The notes below the pieces were generated by a model. That model made no database searches. It was not told where the DNA came from and saw nothing but the letters and a program-made list of their open reading frames with translations. Of a stretch of 64,000 nt of DNA, positions 16,201-27,300 are shown piece by piece; positions within the stretch are counted from its first letter, which is position 1, and every line of letters starts with the position of its first letter. This DNA is from Lepisosteus oculatus (lineage: Eukaryota; Chordata; Actinopteri; Semionotiformes; Lepisosteidae): positions 15,216,001-15,280,000 of the forward strand of contig NC_090704.1 in assembly GCF_040954835.1 (NCBI RefSeq), written 5' to 3'. Both the position numbers and the translations under genes were made by a program.

Positions 16201-19200
16201 TTTGTTTCATCTGGCCACAGAACAATGTTTCAGCAGTGTGTGTAGAATCCAGATAGTCTTTGACAAACCTGACATGGGCTGTAATGATTGTTTTTGGAGA
16301 ACTGTGGTTTCCATCGTGGTATCCTCCCACACTCGCCACTCTCGTTCAGTGTTTTTCTTATTGTGGACTGATGAACACAGACATTAGTCAGAGCAAGAGA
16401 TGCCGCAGATCCTTAGCTGTTAGCCTCGAGTTCTTTGTCACCTTGTTGAACACTGCAGAGCTGGCTCTTGCAGTGATGTTTGTTTAACAACCACTACTAG
16501 GGGGAATAGCAATTGTACTGCATTTCTTCCATTTGTACACTGTCTGCCCGACTGTGAACTGATGGAGGCCTAAGTCTTTAGAAATGCTTTTGTAATCCTT
16601 AGCAGTCTTATGAGCATTGAAAACTCTTCTTATGAGGTCCTCTGAAACCTCTTTTTGATTTGGGCATGTTTTACTTTGACAAATTTGTGAAGAGCAGACT
16701 CTGTTGTTATCGAAACTTTGTGTTGTTTTTTTATAGAGTAGGGCACCTCAAACTCACACCTGAATGTCATCACATTGATTGGAACTCTTGGCTCCAATTA
16801 CCCCCTTTAGTAGAGGTCAATATCCTAAAGGTTCACATAGAGTACTTTCTCGAGCATAGACAGTGAATGGTTAAGCAATGTGTTCAATATAGACAAGAAA
16901 AAAGTATAATTGTTTGTGTATTGCTTAATTTAGATTGTGTTTATCTATTATTAGGATTTAGATGAAGATTAGATAACACTATAGGAGCAATTAATGCAGA
17001 AATATATCAATTGTACATATTAATTGCAACATTTTATTGTTTTACTCTCTTCTTCAATACATACACATACCATTCTACCCTATATACCACTGGATTTAAT
17101 CAAAACACAAAAACTTCAACATTTCTGTCAATGCATCATTATTGACAGGTTTCATTCCTAATGCTGCATATGGAGTTGTTACACAGACGTTTGGTAGGAG
17201 GTCAAATTGTAACCTCATATTTCCAGTATCTTATGTATAAATACCATGCTGCTGTGCATACCTTACACATATCTTTTTTGGCACCCCTCCCTCCAGACTA
17301 TCCTTACCATTACAGCTGCCTCCCTTGTTCATTCCTTGCAAGTGAGGGTGGTTTTGTCAGCCTTGACCTTAGTCAGGCAATTTAACACAATTCACAACAC
17401 TCTTAAGTACAGTATCCCTTTATAGTTGTTCTCTTGTTGCTTTAATTAGAATTTGCCTAAACACTAAAATGTCAGCAAGCAACACAAACGTGCTGAAATG
17501 AGAGAACAAGAGATTATTTTATGTGGGGAAATCACTGTCAGAGACTACACAAAATCTAGGACATTTTGGCAGTTACAGTTTTGATTTTCTTGAAAATGGG
17601 TAATTTGCTGTAAATACAAATGTACCATATCATAAAATCAACAAAAGGTGCGGGTACAGTAGTTCATACTAACTGATGCAAAATTACTGTTAAAGTAGAA
17701 CCTATTTTTTAAAATGAAGAGGATTAAGCTTAAATGACTATTAAGCAGTTTTATCGTGGCATTGTGGCTAGGTGTCAATATGTTGTCCTTGTGAAAATCA
17801 CATAACTCAAAATGTAACTGATTTACCTTGTTCTGTCTCCTCCCAGAAGAAGGACTCACTTTGCACCTGTCTCAGCCCGTGGGCCTGAAATGATGACACA
17901 CCTGCAATTACTTGGAGAGTCCAGGGGAATTACCTAAAACAGGCTTGTGTAAATATTTTTACTCCCAAAGCCTGGTACATGATATTCATTCTTTTTATTT
18001 CCCGTATTTAACATACGGTATAATTAACTCATTACCAGTGTTTATCCTTTTCTGAAATAAAGAGAGAAATTCAAAGAGATACACTATCCACAAAGAAAAT
18101 GCTAAATGAAACATGACACTCGGTGACCAGCTAGTCTGCAACTTTAGGTTAAATGACCAAAACCAATGAACAGAAAGTCATGATGGAATTGATTACATTA
18201 ATCTTTCTGGACTTCAGTATTAAGGGCACTTGGATATGTACTGTACACTTCCCCCAGAAGACTCATAAGCCATTGCACTAATCACTGCTAGCACCTTGGT
18301 CATCCTTCATTTCCTGTTGCACTGATGGTGAAAATAAAACATTGCTGCACCCTGTTTTGGACAACACTGCCTTAGTTCCTCTTTTTAATAAGGGAAAATG
18401 TTATTTTTAAAATGTGTTTTTTAGAGCTCAAAGCCAAAAGAAAAAAATACAGAAAACGTATTTCTGTTAGAGATCACAAATGAGCTTGATATGGTAATGT
18501 TATACTAGGAAAGAGGATTTAAGCTAGTTTTGGCTATTAAATGTTATTATAATACTTTACTTAGGTGTGTACATTACTGCAATCTAATGGGAATAAAAGT
18601 GCTTTTGGACATTGGACAAACAGCTCACATCTGGTTAATGATGGTGGAAAACGTTTTCTTGGGAAATTCCAGAACAGCTCATTAGTGCTTGATTGCGTTC
18701 AGATCAGGTGAGTGAGTGGGATCTATAATGCATGGATAGCATCGGCTTCACACCCATCAAACCAATGGGCACCTGATGATTGGTGGGGGCACTGTCAACC
18801 TGGAAGACACACTTCCTGGCAGGAAAGAAATACTGCAACATGGAGTGAACTTCATCACGAAGTACCATTAATTAGCAATCAGTATTGATCTTGCTTTCTG
18901 AGGCAGTGAGTGCACCACGAACATTGCAGATCCTGGGAACCCTTCACTATTGGAAACAAGCACTAAGGGCTATGGCATTCTTTAGGGCATCACCACATGT
19001 GCATGCATTCATTTTTTGAGAACCTAGAACATGCTAAAGGATGATTCATCTGACTATCAGATTCCTCCAGATCCTCCAGATTGCTCCGTATTCAACTGCC
19101 CATGCTCTTTGCTCCACTGGACTCACACACGTACACTGCCAGGAGTGATGAGTGGTTTGTGCACCATACTGTGGTATCACAGTCCGTCAAAACTCCACAA

Positions 19201-20457
19201 AACATTTTTGATGACATTTGGTGCTCGGGCCCCAGATTGAAAGTTGCAGTCATTTGATCTGCAGTTGCTCATCTGTTTTGTCTTGCACTTTGAACAAATG
19301 CAAGGATATCACGATCCTGGAGTATTTTTCATCCACTGTTCATCTTTGCTGATGATGTCAGTCCGTTGGTGTTCCATGCTGACCTCCCCTTAGCAAGTTG
19401 AGCTGTCTTGGTCACTGAAGTCCTACAAAATGTACCCCCAAAACCACCCCTCTTTTAAAGTCACTAAGGTCTCCACTTGTATCCATGTGGCCAAAATTAC
19501 AACAGGCTGGTTTTATTGTTATATTGGACCCTAAGGATGCCAGGATATTTTTTTCATTAATGTATGCCAGAGCCACACACTGTATAGAAGTCCTTGCTTT
19601 TAATATAATCAGTATCTCTCATTTACCAGGTGTTTTCATGTTTTTTGCCCACTACCCAGAGGTTATTTCCAACTTACTTTTTTTAGATATTTTAGTTACC
19701 ATCATTATTATGCATTATATATATATATTATGCTGGAAAGGACTGTCGCTCTCGTTCAACAACTAGCGAAACTAATGCTCAACAACATACACAGTACATA
19801 TAACTTGGTAAAATGCACTGGGGCTGTACTTGAGCGATTAATGAGACATACTGTAAGACACAGTGGCTGAGATATTAATTTAGCTACAGCTGTCATTATT
19901 TTATAATTAACAGACTGTAGCGTTTTTAACTGGGAAACAAAATCAGACTAACTAGTTGTATGACCAATAATAAACTCCTAAATTAGAAGACCTAAATATT
20001 TGTTTAAACACATCAATTATATATTATATGTCTCTATGGATTTAATTAACTGATGTTTTAAAGATCCACATGAGCCAATAAAATATTGTTTATCGCATTT
20101 AGACGCTCCTCTTTCGGCGCGATTAAACAAAAGCAGACTACACTAACATTTTCTGCAGGGGACACACGATTCAGTCGAGACGCATTATTTTCCTGACATA
20201 AGAACAACAGTGCTTTTCAAAGATATGGAGTACTCAGTTAAAGTTCAGTCGTGCCACCTTTAGAAGACATGACGTTTTATCTAAGTCTTGTGTTCATACT
20301 GCATGTATAAATCTATTAAAAATCTTACCGGATCATTCCTATGAGATGTCTGCATGCTGAGCTCCACTAAAGACTCTGGCAAAGTGCTGCTACCTGTACG
20401 ACAAGCGATCGCTCTTTTTATGTCTTCGGGATTTCCCAGTTTTCGGGGAATTTCCAT
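13283..20457 (-). CDS. Unrecognised three-exon gene encoding an 89-residue protein
   Basis: I do not recognise this protein. Exon 1 is 20457-20329 (ATG to donor CCG|GTAAGA), exon 2 is 17884-17827 (acceptor CATCATTTCAG, donor AAG|GTAAAT) and exon 3 is 13365-13283 (acceptor CTTTTTATAG, stop TGA). Lengths 129+58+83 give exactly 90 codons, and the phases agree (0, then 1). Exon 2 is open in only one frame, the one the phases demand. The protein starts MEIPRKLGNPEDIKRAIACR. Its middle has LRQVQSESFFWEETEQ, and it ends rich in E, Q, T and S with QFQSSVRPWFDL. There is no signal peptide, membrane span or coiled coil. The start has A at -3 and G at +4. Additional in-phase exons could exist. The neighbour upstream on the same strand is the small membrane protein gene. 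Confidence 0.6.
13461..13520 (+). repeat. 60-bp direct repeat, copy 1
   Basis: It starts CAGAGTTAAGTCATATCTAG and ends GAGTGCCTCTTACAGGGGAC plus T. It differs from copy 2 (15000-15059) at 2 positions. Copy 1 also closes a perfect 7-bp hairpin, CTTACAG (13508-13514) / CTGTAAG (13519-13525). Both lie in the last intron of the 89-residue gene. Confidence 0.75.
15000..15059 (+). repeat. 60-bp direct repeat, copy 2
   Basis: Same orientation as the copy at 13461-13520, about 1.54 kb away, with 58 of 60 positions the same by eye. The hairpin arm after GGGGACT is not kept here. The element between the copies is not recognised. Confidence 0.75.
16050..16740 (-). mobile_element. Tc1/mariner-type DNA transposon remnant
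   Basis: On the minus strand, the piece at about 16670-16500 reads like the N-terminal helix-turn-helix region of a Tc1-like transposase (start MPKSKRG, then SISKDLGLHQFTVGQTV and YKWKKC). The piece at 16440-16100 matches the catalytic half, including a WTDETK-like stretch read from TTTCATCTGGCC on +. Several in-frame interruptions are present, so it is dead. It sits in the intron 13366-17826. Confidence 0.65.
17157..17395 (+). repeat. Unnamed interspersed repeat, copy 1 of 3
   Basis: It shares CAGCTGCCTCCCTTGTTCAT, TCCTTGCAAG and TTTTGTCAGCCTTGACCTTA with 46405-46640, and the first two blocks with 27320-27510. The upstream parts also align (GTTTGGTAGGAGGTCAAATTG against GTTTGGAGGTCATATTG). 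The family is unknown to me. Confidence 0.55.
17885..20328. other. Intron of the 89-residue gene, with an unrecognised repeat-like segment
   Basis: From about 18590 to 19470 the sequence has higher complexity than its surroundings and repeat-like wording (GGTTAATGATGGTGGAAAAC; CACTTCCTGGCAGGAAAG). It may be an old transposon, but I cannot name it. At 18030-18050 a strong acceptor (TTTATTTCAG, minus) faces a GTAATG donor 16 bases on. This is not phase compatible with the flanking exons, so I did not add it. Confidence 0.3.
20428..20455. promoter_or_regulatory. Two NF-kB-type sites overlapping the start of the 89-residue gene
   Basis: GGGATTTCCC (20428-20437) and GGGGAATTTCC (20445-20455) both fit the kappa-B consensus, with 7 bases between them. 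They lie inside the 5' coding part of exon 1 and end within its ATG. A third match, GGGAATTTCCC, is at 21757-21767. Function is inferred from the motif only. Confidence 0.4.
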
Positions 20458-23161
20458 TTATCTCAACGCGGCACAAGAAAAGCCGCTAGCCTTGGTCCTC
20501 TGTCATGAAACAAGTTAAGTTTTTTACGAACAGGAAGTCCTCCCGAACATGTCAGTTCACACACTTCCTTGGGTCTTTTGACTTGCAGTTTGCAGTCATG
20601 TAAAATCAATTCAAAACCTATTCATCATGTAGCAGTTTTAAAGTTGCATCCATACGGTAGAAAATGCAGGGTTTTCTATTAATGTTAATACAAAATCTTT
20701 ATTTTTTCTTTTAACGTCCTACATATGACCATGTCAAAAATGCTTAATTTGTTTGACGTGACTGGAAGTTACTCAGACTCGCAAATCCGACGTTCGAAGG
20801 AACTGCTCGCCAACTCGCTTTGCATTGTACAGAACTCCTTTTGTAAATAAATGTATCTGAGCTAGAACGGAAACAGTACCTTTGTATTTTCATACATAAG
20901 TTAACTTTAGCAGTTACTTTAGAGTTTCACTTTCAAAGGCATTTTGGGTCACGGTGAGTGATGTGCTTCGTTTTTACGGTCACGCGAAATGCAAGTCATT
21001 AACTGGATTTCGGGAGGGATCACACCAACAAATCAATCTCACACAGCCGTTCCTGATCTACGTCATCACGGAAATTAGTACCATCGAACAGCTCCATTCG
21101 CACTCGTCTCAAGCCTGTCTTCTCCCCTGCAGCAAGCTCCTATTTCACTCGTCCTGTGGCCATTAAATCAGACCGAATATTCCAAACATGCACAAAGCAT
21201 TCAGTATTTGGATGCTAATGTCCCTATTGAACTTATACATTTGTTTCTATAAATAATACCAACATATTTTAAAGGATTAAAATCATATGTGATATGTGAT
21301 TATAATAATAGAATAAACGGAGCCTTTTGTAAAGTGGTGGTGAGGTTTTCTTTGGTGGTGGCAATCTTAATTTGCATTTAGCAAATTAAAATCAAAGCCA
21401 GCTATTCGAGCTAGCATGAGGTTTCCGAGTCCTGCGTAAAACATCTATAATCCTACAGCTAAACGCGCAACACGTTTACTGTTTTGTTTCCTTGTAATAT
21501 GTTGAGCAATCTGTCCGATCAGCTGACATCTCTTGAGCAGAAAGCCGCTGTTGAGCTCCGCTCTGCTTGAAATGGACATCACCTCCCTCCGATTCGCAGA
21601 GGCTCCGAGTGGAGCGAGGACAGCTAGACAAGTCTTACCCATATATACGATCCGGAGTCACATGGTTTCTTAGGGACATTCCGTGGTGTAAGTAGTTCTG
21701 GCTTGAAGCCCAGAACTGGAAAACCCCTCAAAAAAGTCCCACCTGACGAACCTGATGGGAATTTCCCAGTGCTGCGCTGTGCATGTCCTGCTCGCTTTGC
21801 GCAAAAAAAACAAATGAAAAATTCTCATAAAAGTAACAAACCATCTCAAAGAAATGTCTTAAAATCTATACATTTAAAATGAATATAGACATTTTGTAAG
21901 ATAAATGCATTTCAGCATTTTTTTTACATTTAAACGTAGGTTAGTGACGATATATAGGGCGCGTACGTTCAGAGCGATTTAACGATTTCTATAAACATAA
22001 GATAATGTGCCTACAGATATACAGGCAACGGGTAATCTTATGTTATGTATAGAACAATACATGACAGAGATTTTTGTGATTTCGCATTTTATGAAAGTTA
22101 AACCTAGACTGAAGTAATCTTTATTACTATGAAGATCTTGACCAAACGTTCAAGTTAAACATTTTACTGGGAGATAGATAGATCGCTTCTTTTAAAGGGG
22201 GCATCTGTATTGATTACAATTGTAACCTTTTCTCCAGTGACATATTTATATATGTATATCGCCAAACCTGACCACTTTTTTTCACCGATTTAACGCCGTG
22301 CTCTGTAAACGAATCCCTTTTACCAGAAACTGTAGTAGAATCAAGTTCCCTGAAAGCTTCGTGACCGTGCGGAATACATGGCGACATACAGTACGTTTGA
22401 CTTAACCGCCTCAGTTAATGGGCAGACTGAGGGAACCGAGGGGAAGCTGCGAGGCGTTTGAGTTCGGTGTACTGTACACAGCTTCCTTCGTAATGATGGT
22501 GTTTACGTACGGCCGTGTAAGACTGACTTATCCCTCCCGAACTTCAGTTAATAACATCCATTTGTGATGTTACTTCTTGGTATTTCAACACAAGCTATTT
22601 TAGGAAGCTGGGAGTAGGGAGGGCTTTGATATATTCACTTGAAATATAGTTTCAACATATGGGGGAATCGTAAGGTCCAATTTAAATCATCTGACATCGG
22701 CCAGGTTTAGTTTTTCAGTCCATCAAGGTAAGGCATCAGCAGGTGAAAAACAGAGACAAATCGGTGTGTGAATACAATAGGTAGCACTTTATTAAATATA
22801 TATACAACTTAGTTAAAGAAAATATTCTTATCATCCAGAAAAAGCACAGCTTGAGGATGATGTATTTCTATCATATATTACAATACTGTGAGCAGCTCAT
22901 AATATTTTACTTTTATGGACAGAAATTAAAGGTTACAACACCTCTGCTGGGGAAAAAAGCACCACTAGATTTAGATATTTTTTCTTGATATCGAAGCTCA
23001 ATAGGATTGTTCCAATAACAAATTGCATACTCTGTGCTCTGGAAATAGTTTCTTTAAACCTTATGAACTTTGTTTAAAATGTACACCATAACCACAAATT
23101 TACTAGGAATAACAACATCCAAGAATAATGGATTATGGAGTGTTTAGTGAAAATTTGGCTT
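20458..23161. other. Intergenic/promoter region of the 89-residue gene
   Basis: The first few hundred bases upstream of the minus-strand start hold ETS-like CAGGAAGT (20532-20539 on +) and scattered CpGs, as expected of a promoter. Further on (21600-22560) are a kappa-B match at 21757-21767 and CpG-containing patches near 21590-21660 and 22370-22540. No gene with splice support was found. Confidence 0.35.
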
Positions 23162-23292
23162 AACCCGCTTGGGTGAGGAAGAAGGCTCCATGGCCAAAAG
23201 GTTGTGTTTTCTTTCTTCTTTTTTTCAGCATGGAATAAACCTATTACTTGTTCCTTTGCAGCATACGCATGCTGATGCAGCTACCCACCTGA
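23162..23292 (+). mobile_element. Penelope-like element tail copy
   Basis: A forward copy with GAAGAAGGCTCCATGGCC, CAGCATGGAATAAACC, TTGTTCCTTTGCAGCATACG and CATGCTGATGCAGCTACCC. The hammerhead-like core is degraded here compared with 7850-7885. Confidence 0.6.
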
Positions 23293-23829
23293 ACTACTAC
23301 AGTATAGTGTTTTAGGAGAGGAAATGAAGTCAGGACATCAATGACGCTAAATACTGACAGCTGAATCTGATTGAACTTGGCTGTCGTCATCCCTCCAGAA
23401 CTCCATGTAAAATTGGACCTCAGTGCAATTTGAAAAAACAAAATTGGTCCAGACATTAAAAGTTACAGGTGTTGCAGGCACTTGGATAGATTCCTGCTAA
23501 CATAACTGGGGGCTGATTTTCTGAGCACCAGTAGTAGTTGCACAAGTAGTTCCTATTTACGCTGATGCAGATCAGCAGATATGGTCTGCACCAGAATTGT
23601 TTGCACCTGAGAGCTATTTATTACAAACATAATGCTGATGATGTAAACTGTGATGCATCAGTTCGTGGTCAACAACCTAACTACCTTCCTGGTTGCTGGA
23701 CAAACATTCTGCACTTCAAGTTTCTTGTTCTATAATTGATGACACAATCTGTCCCTAGAATGGTCAACCGCACTTGTCAAACCAACTTCTTCAGGCATTT
23801 GTTTCATTAAATTGGTTTTCACTTCTTGT

Positions 23830-24078
23830 TTTTGTTGAGTGCCACTGACTCATGGTGACCCTATGGATATTTCCCCTCTCACTATCCATAGAGTTTTCAT
23901 GGCAAGATACAGAAGTGGATTGCCAGGCCTTTCTTCCACACACGTACCTCCAACACCGCTCCCCCATACTGCTGCCGCCCAGTATGGGTTGTTAAAAACT
24001 CTTGCACCCGACGTGGGACACAAACCCACTACCCTGAGATTACGAGTCTAATGCAACAGAGCTAGGCTGGGCCCTTCT
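23830..24078 (-). repeat. tRNA-Lys-derived SINE
   Basis: On the minus strand, 24075-24005 follows tRNA-Lys: CCTAGCTCTGTTGCATTAG (A box), GACTCGTAATCTCAGGGTAG, and GTGGGTTTGTGTCCCACG (B box). The tRNA-unrelated part continues to 23835 with CTTCTGTATCTTGCCATG and CATAGGGTCACCATGAGTC. This is a SINE head, not a functional tRNA, since box sequences and stem pairs have diverged. Confidence 0.7.
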
Positions 24079-24388
24079 CCCTTACTTAAGGGCTCATTAA
24101 ATCCTTAAACTGGTCCTGAAAATGCCTGATAATAGTAAATTTAAGAAATGTGGTTGAGAAGAGTGCGGTCACTTCCAGGTGGAAGAACTGTGTGTCAGTT
24201 TTGGAGCCAACAGTCACTTGTTTTTGCATCTTTTGGCCTTCAAAAGAAATCTATGGCTCTGGATGTGAGATGAAGGATAGATTGGTTTGCGAAACCTCTC
24301 TTGTTTTGTCTTCACATCGTTGCCATCTTCCTGAGGAGAGTACCGGTGGTAACGGCGGTTCAGCTTCATGTCAGTCACTCTGTCCTTC

Positions 24389-27300
24389 TTACTCATAGGT
24401 GGCAACAAAGAGTCCAGCATGTGGCTGCGTTTCCTCTATTGATAGAGCGGGTTTACTTGGTCCTGTGGGAGATAAATGTTAAGCATGTTACATTAAAGTG
24501 TTAACTGCAGAAAAATGTAAGTCTGATGAAAAAAAAAAATCACACAAAATGTCTACTGTGTTTTACCTTTTTGAAGTTGCACACATTCATGTTTTTCTTA
24601 TCAATAAGTTTCTGTGTTGATTTTGCCATTCTGCTGCTCATGCTTTAAATCTGGATATGGCAGTAATTTTTATTTGTTTAAAGGGGAACTGCAGTCCTAA
24701 TTTCGCAGGCTGGTTATTAAATCTCAGTAACAAAATAAACTTATTGACATAAATTCATTTTTTTCTAACCCAGAAACATAAAAATAGCATTGCAGGTCCT
24801 CCTTTAGTACTGCCCCCAGTGTTGAACTGACAGTGGTCAATCAGCTGGGCTCATACCAGCAGAAGGAAAGAGTTACCATGCCTTTGAAAGGCACCCCCAA
24901 CAGAACAATCTCCACAGTGCCCACAGCAGCACTGGCACCTCATGGGAAACACGGGGCAATACTGCAGCCCTGACAAGTGCCTGGTAAGTCAGACGCATCC
25001 CCTGAAGCAGTGTTTGCTCAGTTACATGGAATCACTTGGGGGAATCCCAGTCTCAATGCAGAATTGAAATATCTGGAGAAAAGTGACTCTATTGACTGAG
25101 GCTTTCAAAAACATCACTGTCCATGATTAGTGTTTTACCTTAACTACCTCCTGGCTTTACAGTTGCAGTATCACTGATCAAGGAAGCAAAACTCTCTTGA
25201 GGACAAGACTCTCCAAGCAATACAAGGCTGAAATCAACAACTGACTGATCTTTGTGAGGCAAAGCATTGTGTCATTAAATAGTAAGAGTGGGAGGGTCCC
25301 ATCTCTGCTTCTTTTTGCAGTCGTGCACTAAATTGTTTCCTGGGTCAGGGGATACATGTGGATCTAAAGAATTTGTGTTCCACCAACAGAAATGTGTGGG
25401 ACGGTGTGAGAAGTCATGATTCTGGCAAGGTCTAGCGCACTGGCTTCCTATCAAGTTTCGTGTCAACTTCAAAATCCTCATGCTCATGCTCACGCTCACC
25501 TATAAGGCTCTGCATGGCTTGGCACCTGTAACGAACAGTTCTTTCCTGACCCTATGCGGATGATACAATCCGAAGAAGTGGGGAAACGTCATGCAGGAAT
25601 ACGGGGCTGAAGACAGGGGGGCGTGTCCAAGGTGCGCTGGTGCACGGGGGAGGTGTGGCCGTGGCGAACAATCCAAAAAAGTAATCCTTAGAGAGTATCC
25701 AAACAAATGGGTAAGTCCAAAACCAGGAGATCCATCAAAACACGGAATTAAAACCAGAGGCCGGGTCGGAACCGGCAGACAGGGAACGGGAACGGAGATT
25801 AAAACCTTAATGGGACCAGGCGCTTCCAGGTCCCGGACTCGCACGGTACGGAAACCAGATGCAGAGCCCGGATGAGCGTCAGCGCCTGGCTTTTAAGGTG
25901 GGACGGGAATAGGAAACAGGTGCACAGAATAAAGTCTCAAGTGAAAGGGCTGGAGCACCCTTAAGGAGGGGGGACTATAATCGTGACAGCACCTCAGGAC
26001 CTGTCTGAGTGATTTTCGCCCTACTCCCACCTCACAATCTTCGCTCCTCTAATTCTGGTCTCTTATCTGTCCCCCAAGCCCATCTACATTGTATGGGTGA
26101 CACAGGGCCTTCTCAGAGCCCAAAACTCTGGAACTCCCAAGGATATCAGAGAGTTCTCTAAATTCCTTCAAATCAAGACTCAAAACTTTCTTCTTTAGAA
26201 GAGCCTTTACTTAACTGGTTCTGTTCTTTACCCATCTGTTCCTGCTGTATTTAGTACCACCTTCTACTGTCTCTTCTGTGTATTCTCACCATGTTTTTGT
26301 CTAGTGTTATTTTTATTGTTGTTGTTATTCTGTAAGTGAGAGGCCACCTTAAAAGGTGTTATATAAAAGTTTTATTATTATTTTATTATTATTATTATGG
26401 ACCAATTAGCTCTATGTTTCCCTCTTTGGAGGGAGCCCCTTTATGAGCCTGGGAAGGTTACACAGCCTTTACACTGGTCTCCCAGTTAACATCCCTTTGA
26501 AAAGAAGGTGGAATCGGAGGACGCTCATTAGCCTTCAGTCCCCTGGGCTATCTAAGTGATGATTCCAGAATTGGTCTTTCCCAACAGGGAAAACAATTGG
26601 AAAATAAGATGACTAGGATTCATTCAAGAAACAGAATACCATCACTATATTGATGTTGCTTCAGATGACAATAAGGTTGTAGGTCACAGATGCTGGAACA
26701 CCATATTAAAAAGACGCCAAAATGGGTTTGAAACATGTTTTTTTTCTTTTCAAAATTCAGCTACCAACTGACAAGTTTCTGTACATCCTTAACTATAAGA
26801 GCATGTTACCTCTTTTGCGCTGATGAATATTTGTCTCCCTGTTGGCTTTCACGCTGAATAGGAGGAGGCCCAGAATTATGACAAAGAGAAGAGCAGCCAA
26901 GAGATAGTAGTGTTCATCATGGCAGGTGGCGTCATTAGCACCTACCAGGCAGAGAAGAATAACGTGTATTCTTCAGTGCAATAACTGTTAATAAACCTTG
27001 ACCTTTACATCAGGGATTCCCAAATTTGGGCCTCGGGTCTAGATTCCACTAGGTTTTCTATGTCTCTTTAAATCATCAACATCTTAAGGCTGTGGAGAAA
27101 GGATTAATTGGTGTGGTTTTACCTTAACTTGATCAATTTCTCCCAGGAGAAAAGATGTTGATAATTTATGGAGAGATGGAAAAATTGCTGGATTCTGGGT
27201 TCAATGGACAAGAGTTGGGAACCCCTGGAACAGGCTGTTACATTACACATCTAAGGTGGGGCTGGGCTGTCAGGTTCTGGTTCTGGATATCTGGTGTGTC

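Noticed and set aside
18034-18049. 16-nt microexon candidate between exons 1 and 2 of the 89-residue gene
   Set aside because: Splice motifs are good, but 16 nt breaks the phase that otherwise joins the flanking exons perfectly.
24005-24075. tRNA-Lys gene on the minus strand
   Set aside because: Box sequences and stem pairs have diverged and the copy is fused to a SINE body, so it is a SINE head rather than a functional tRNA.
25500-25875. Open frames of 94-114 codons on both strands
   Set aside because: They lie inside the solo LTR and its flanks and have no protein-like character.
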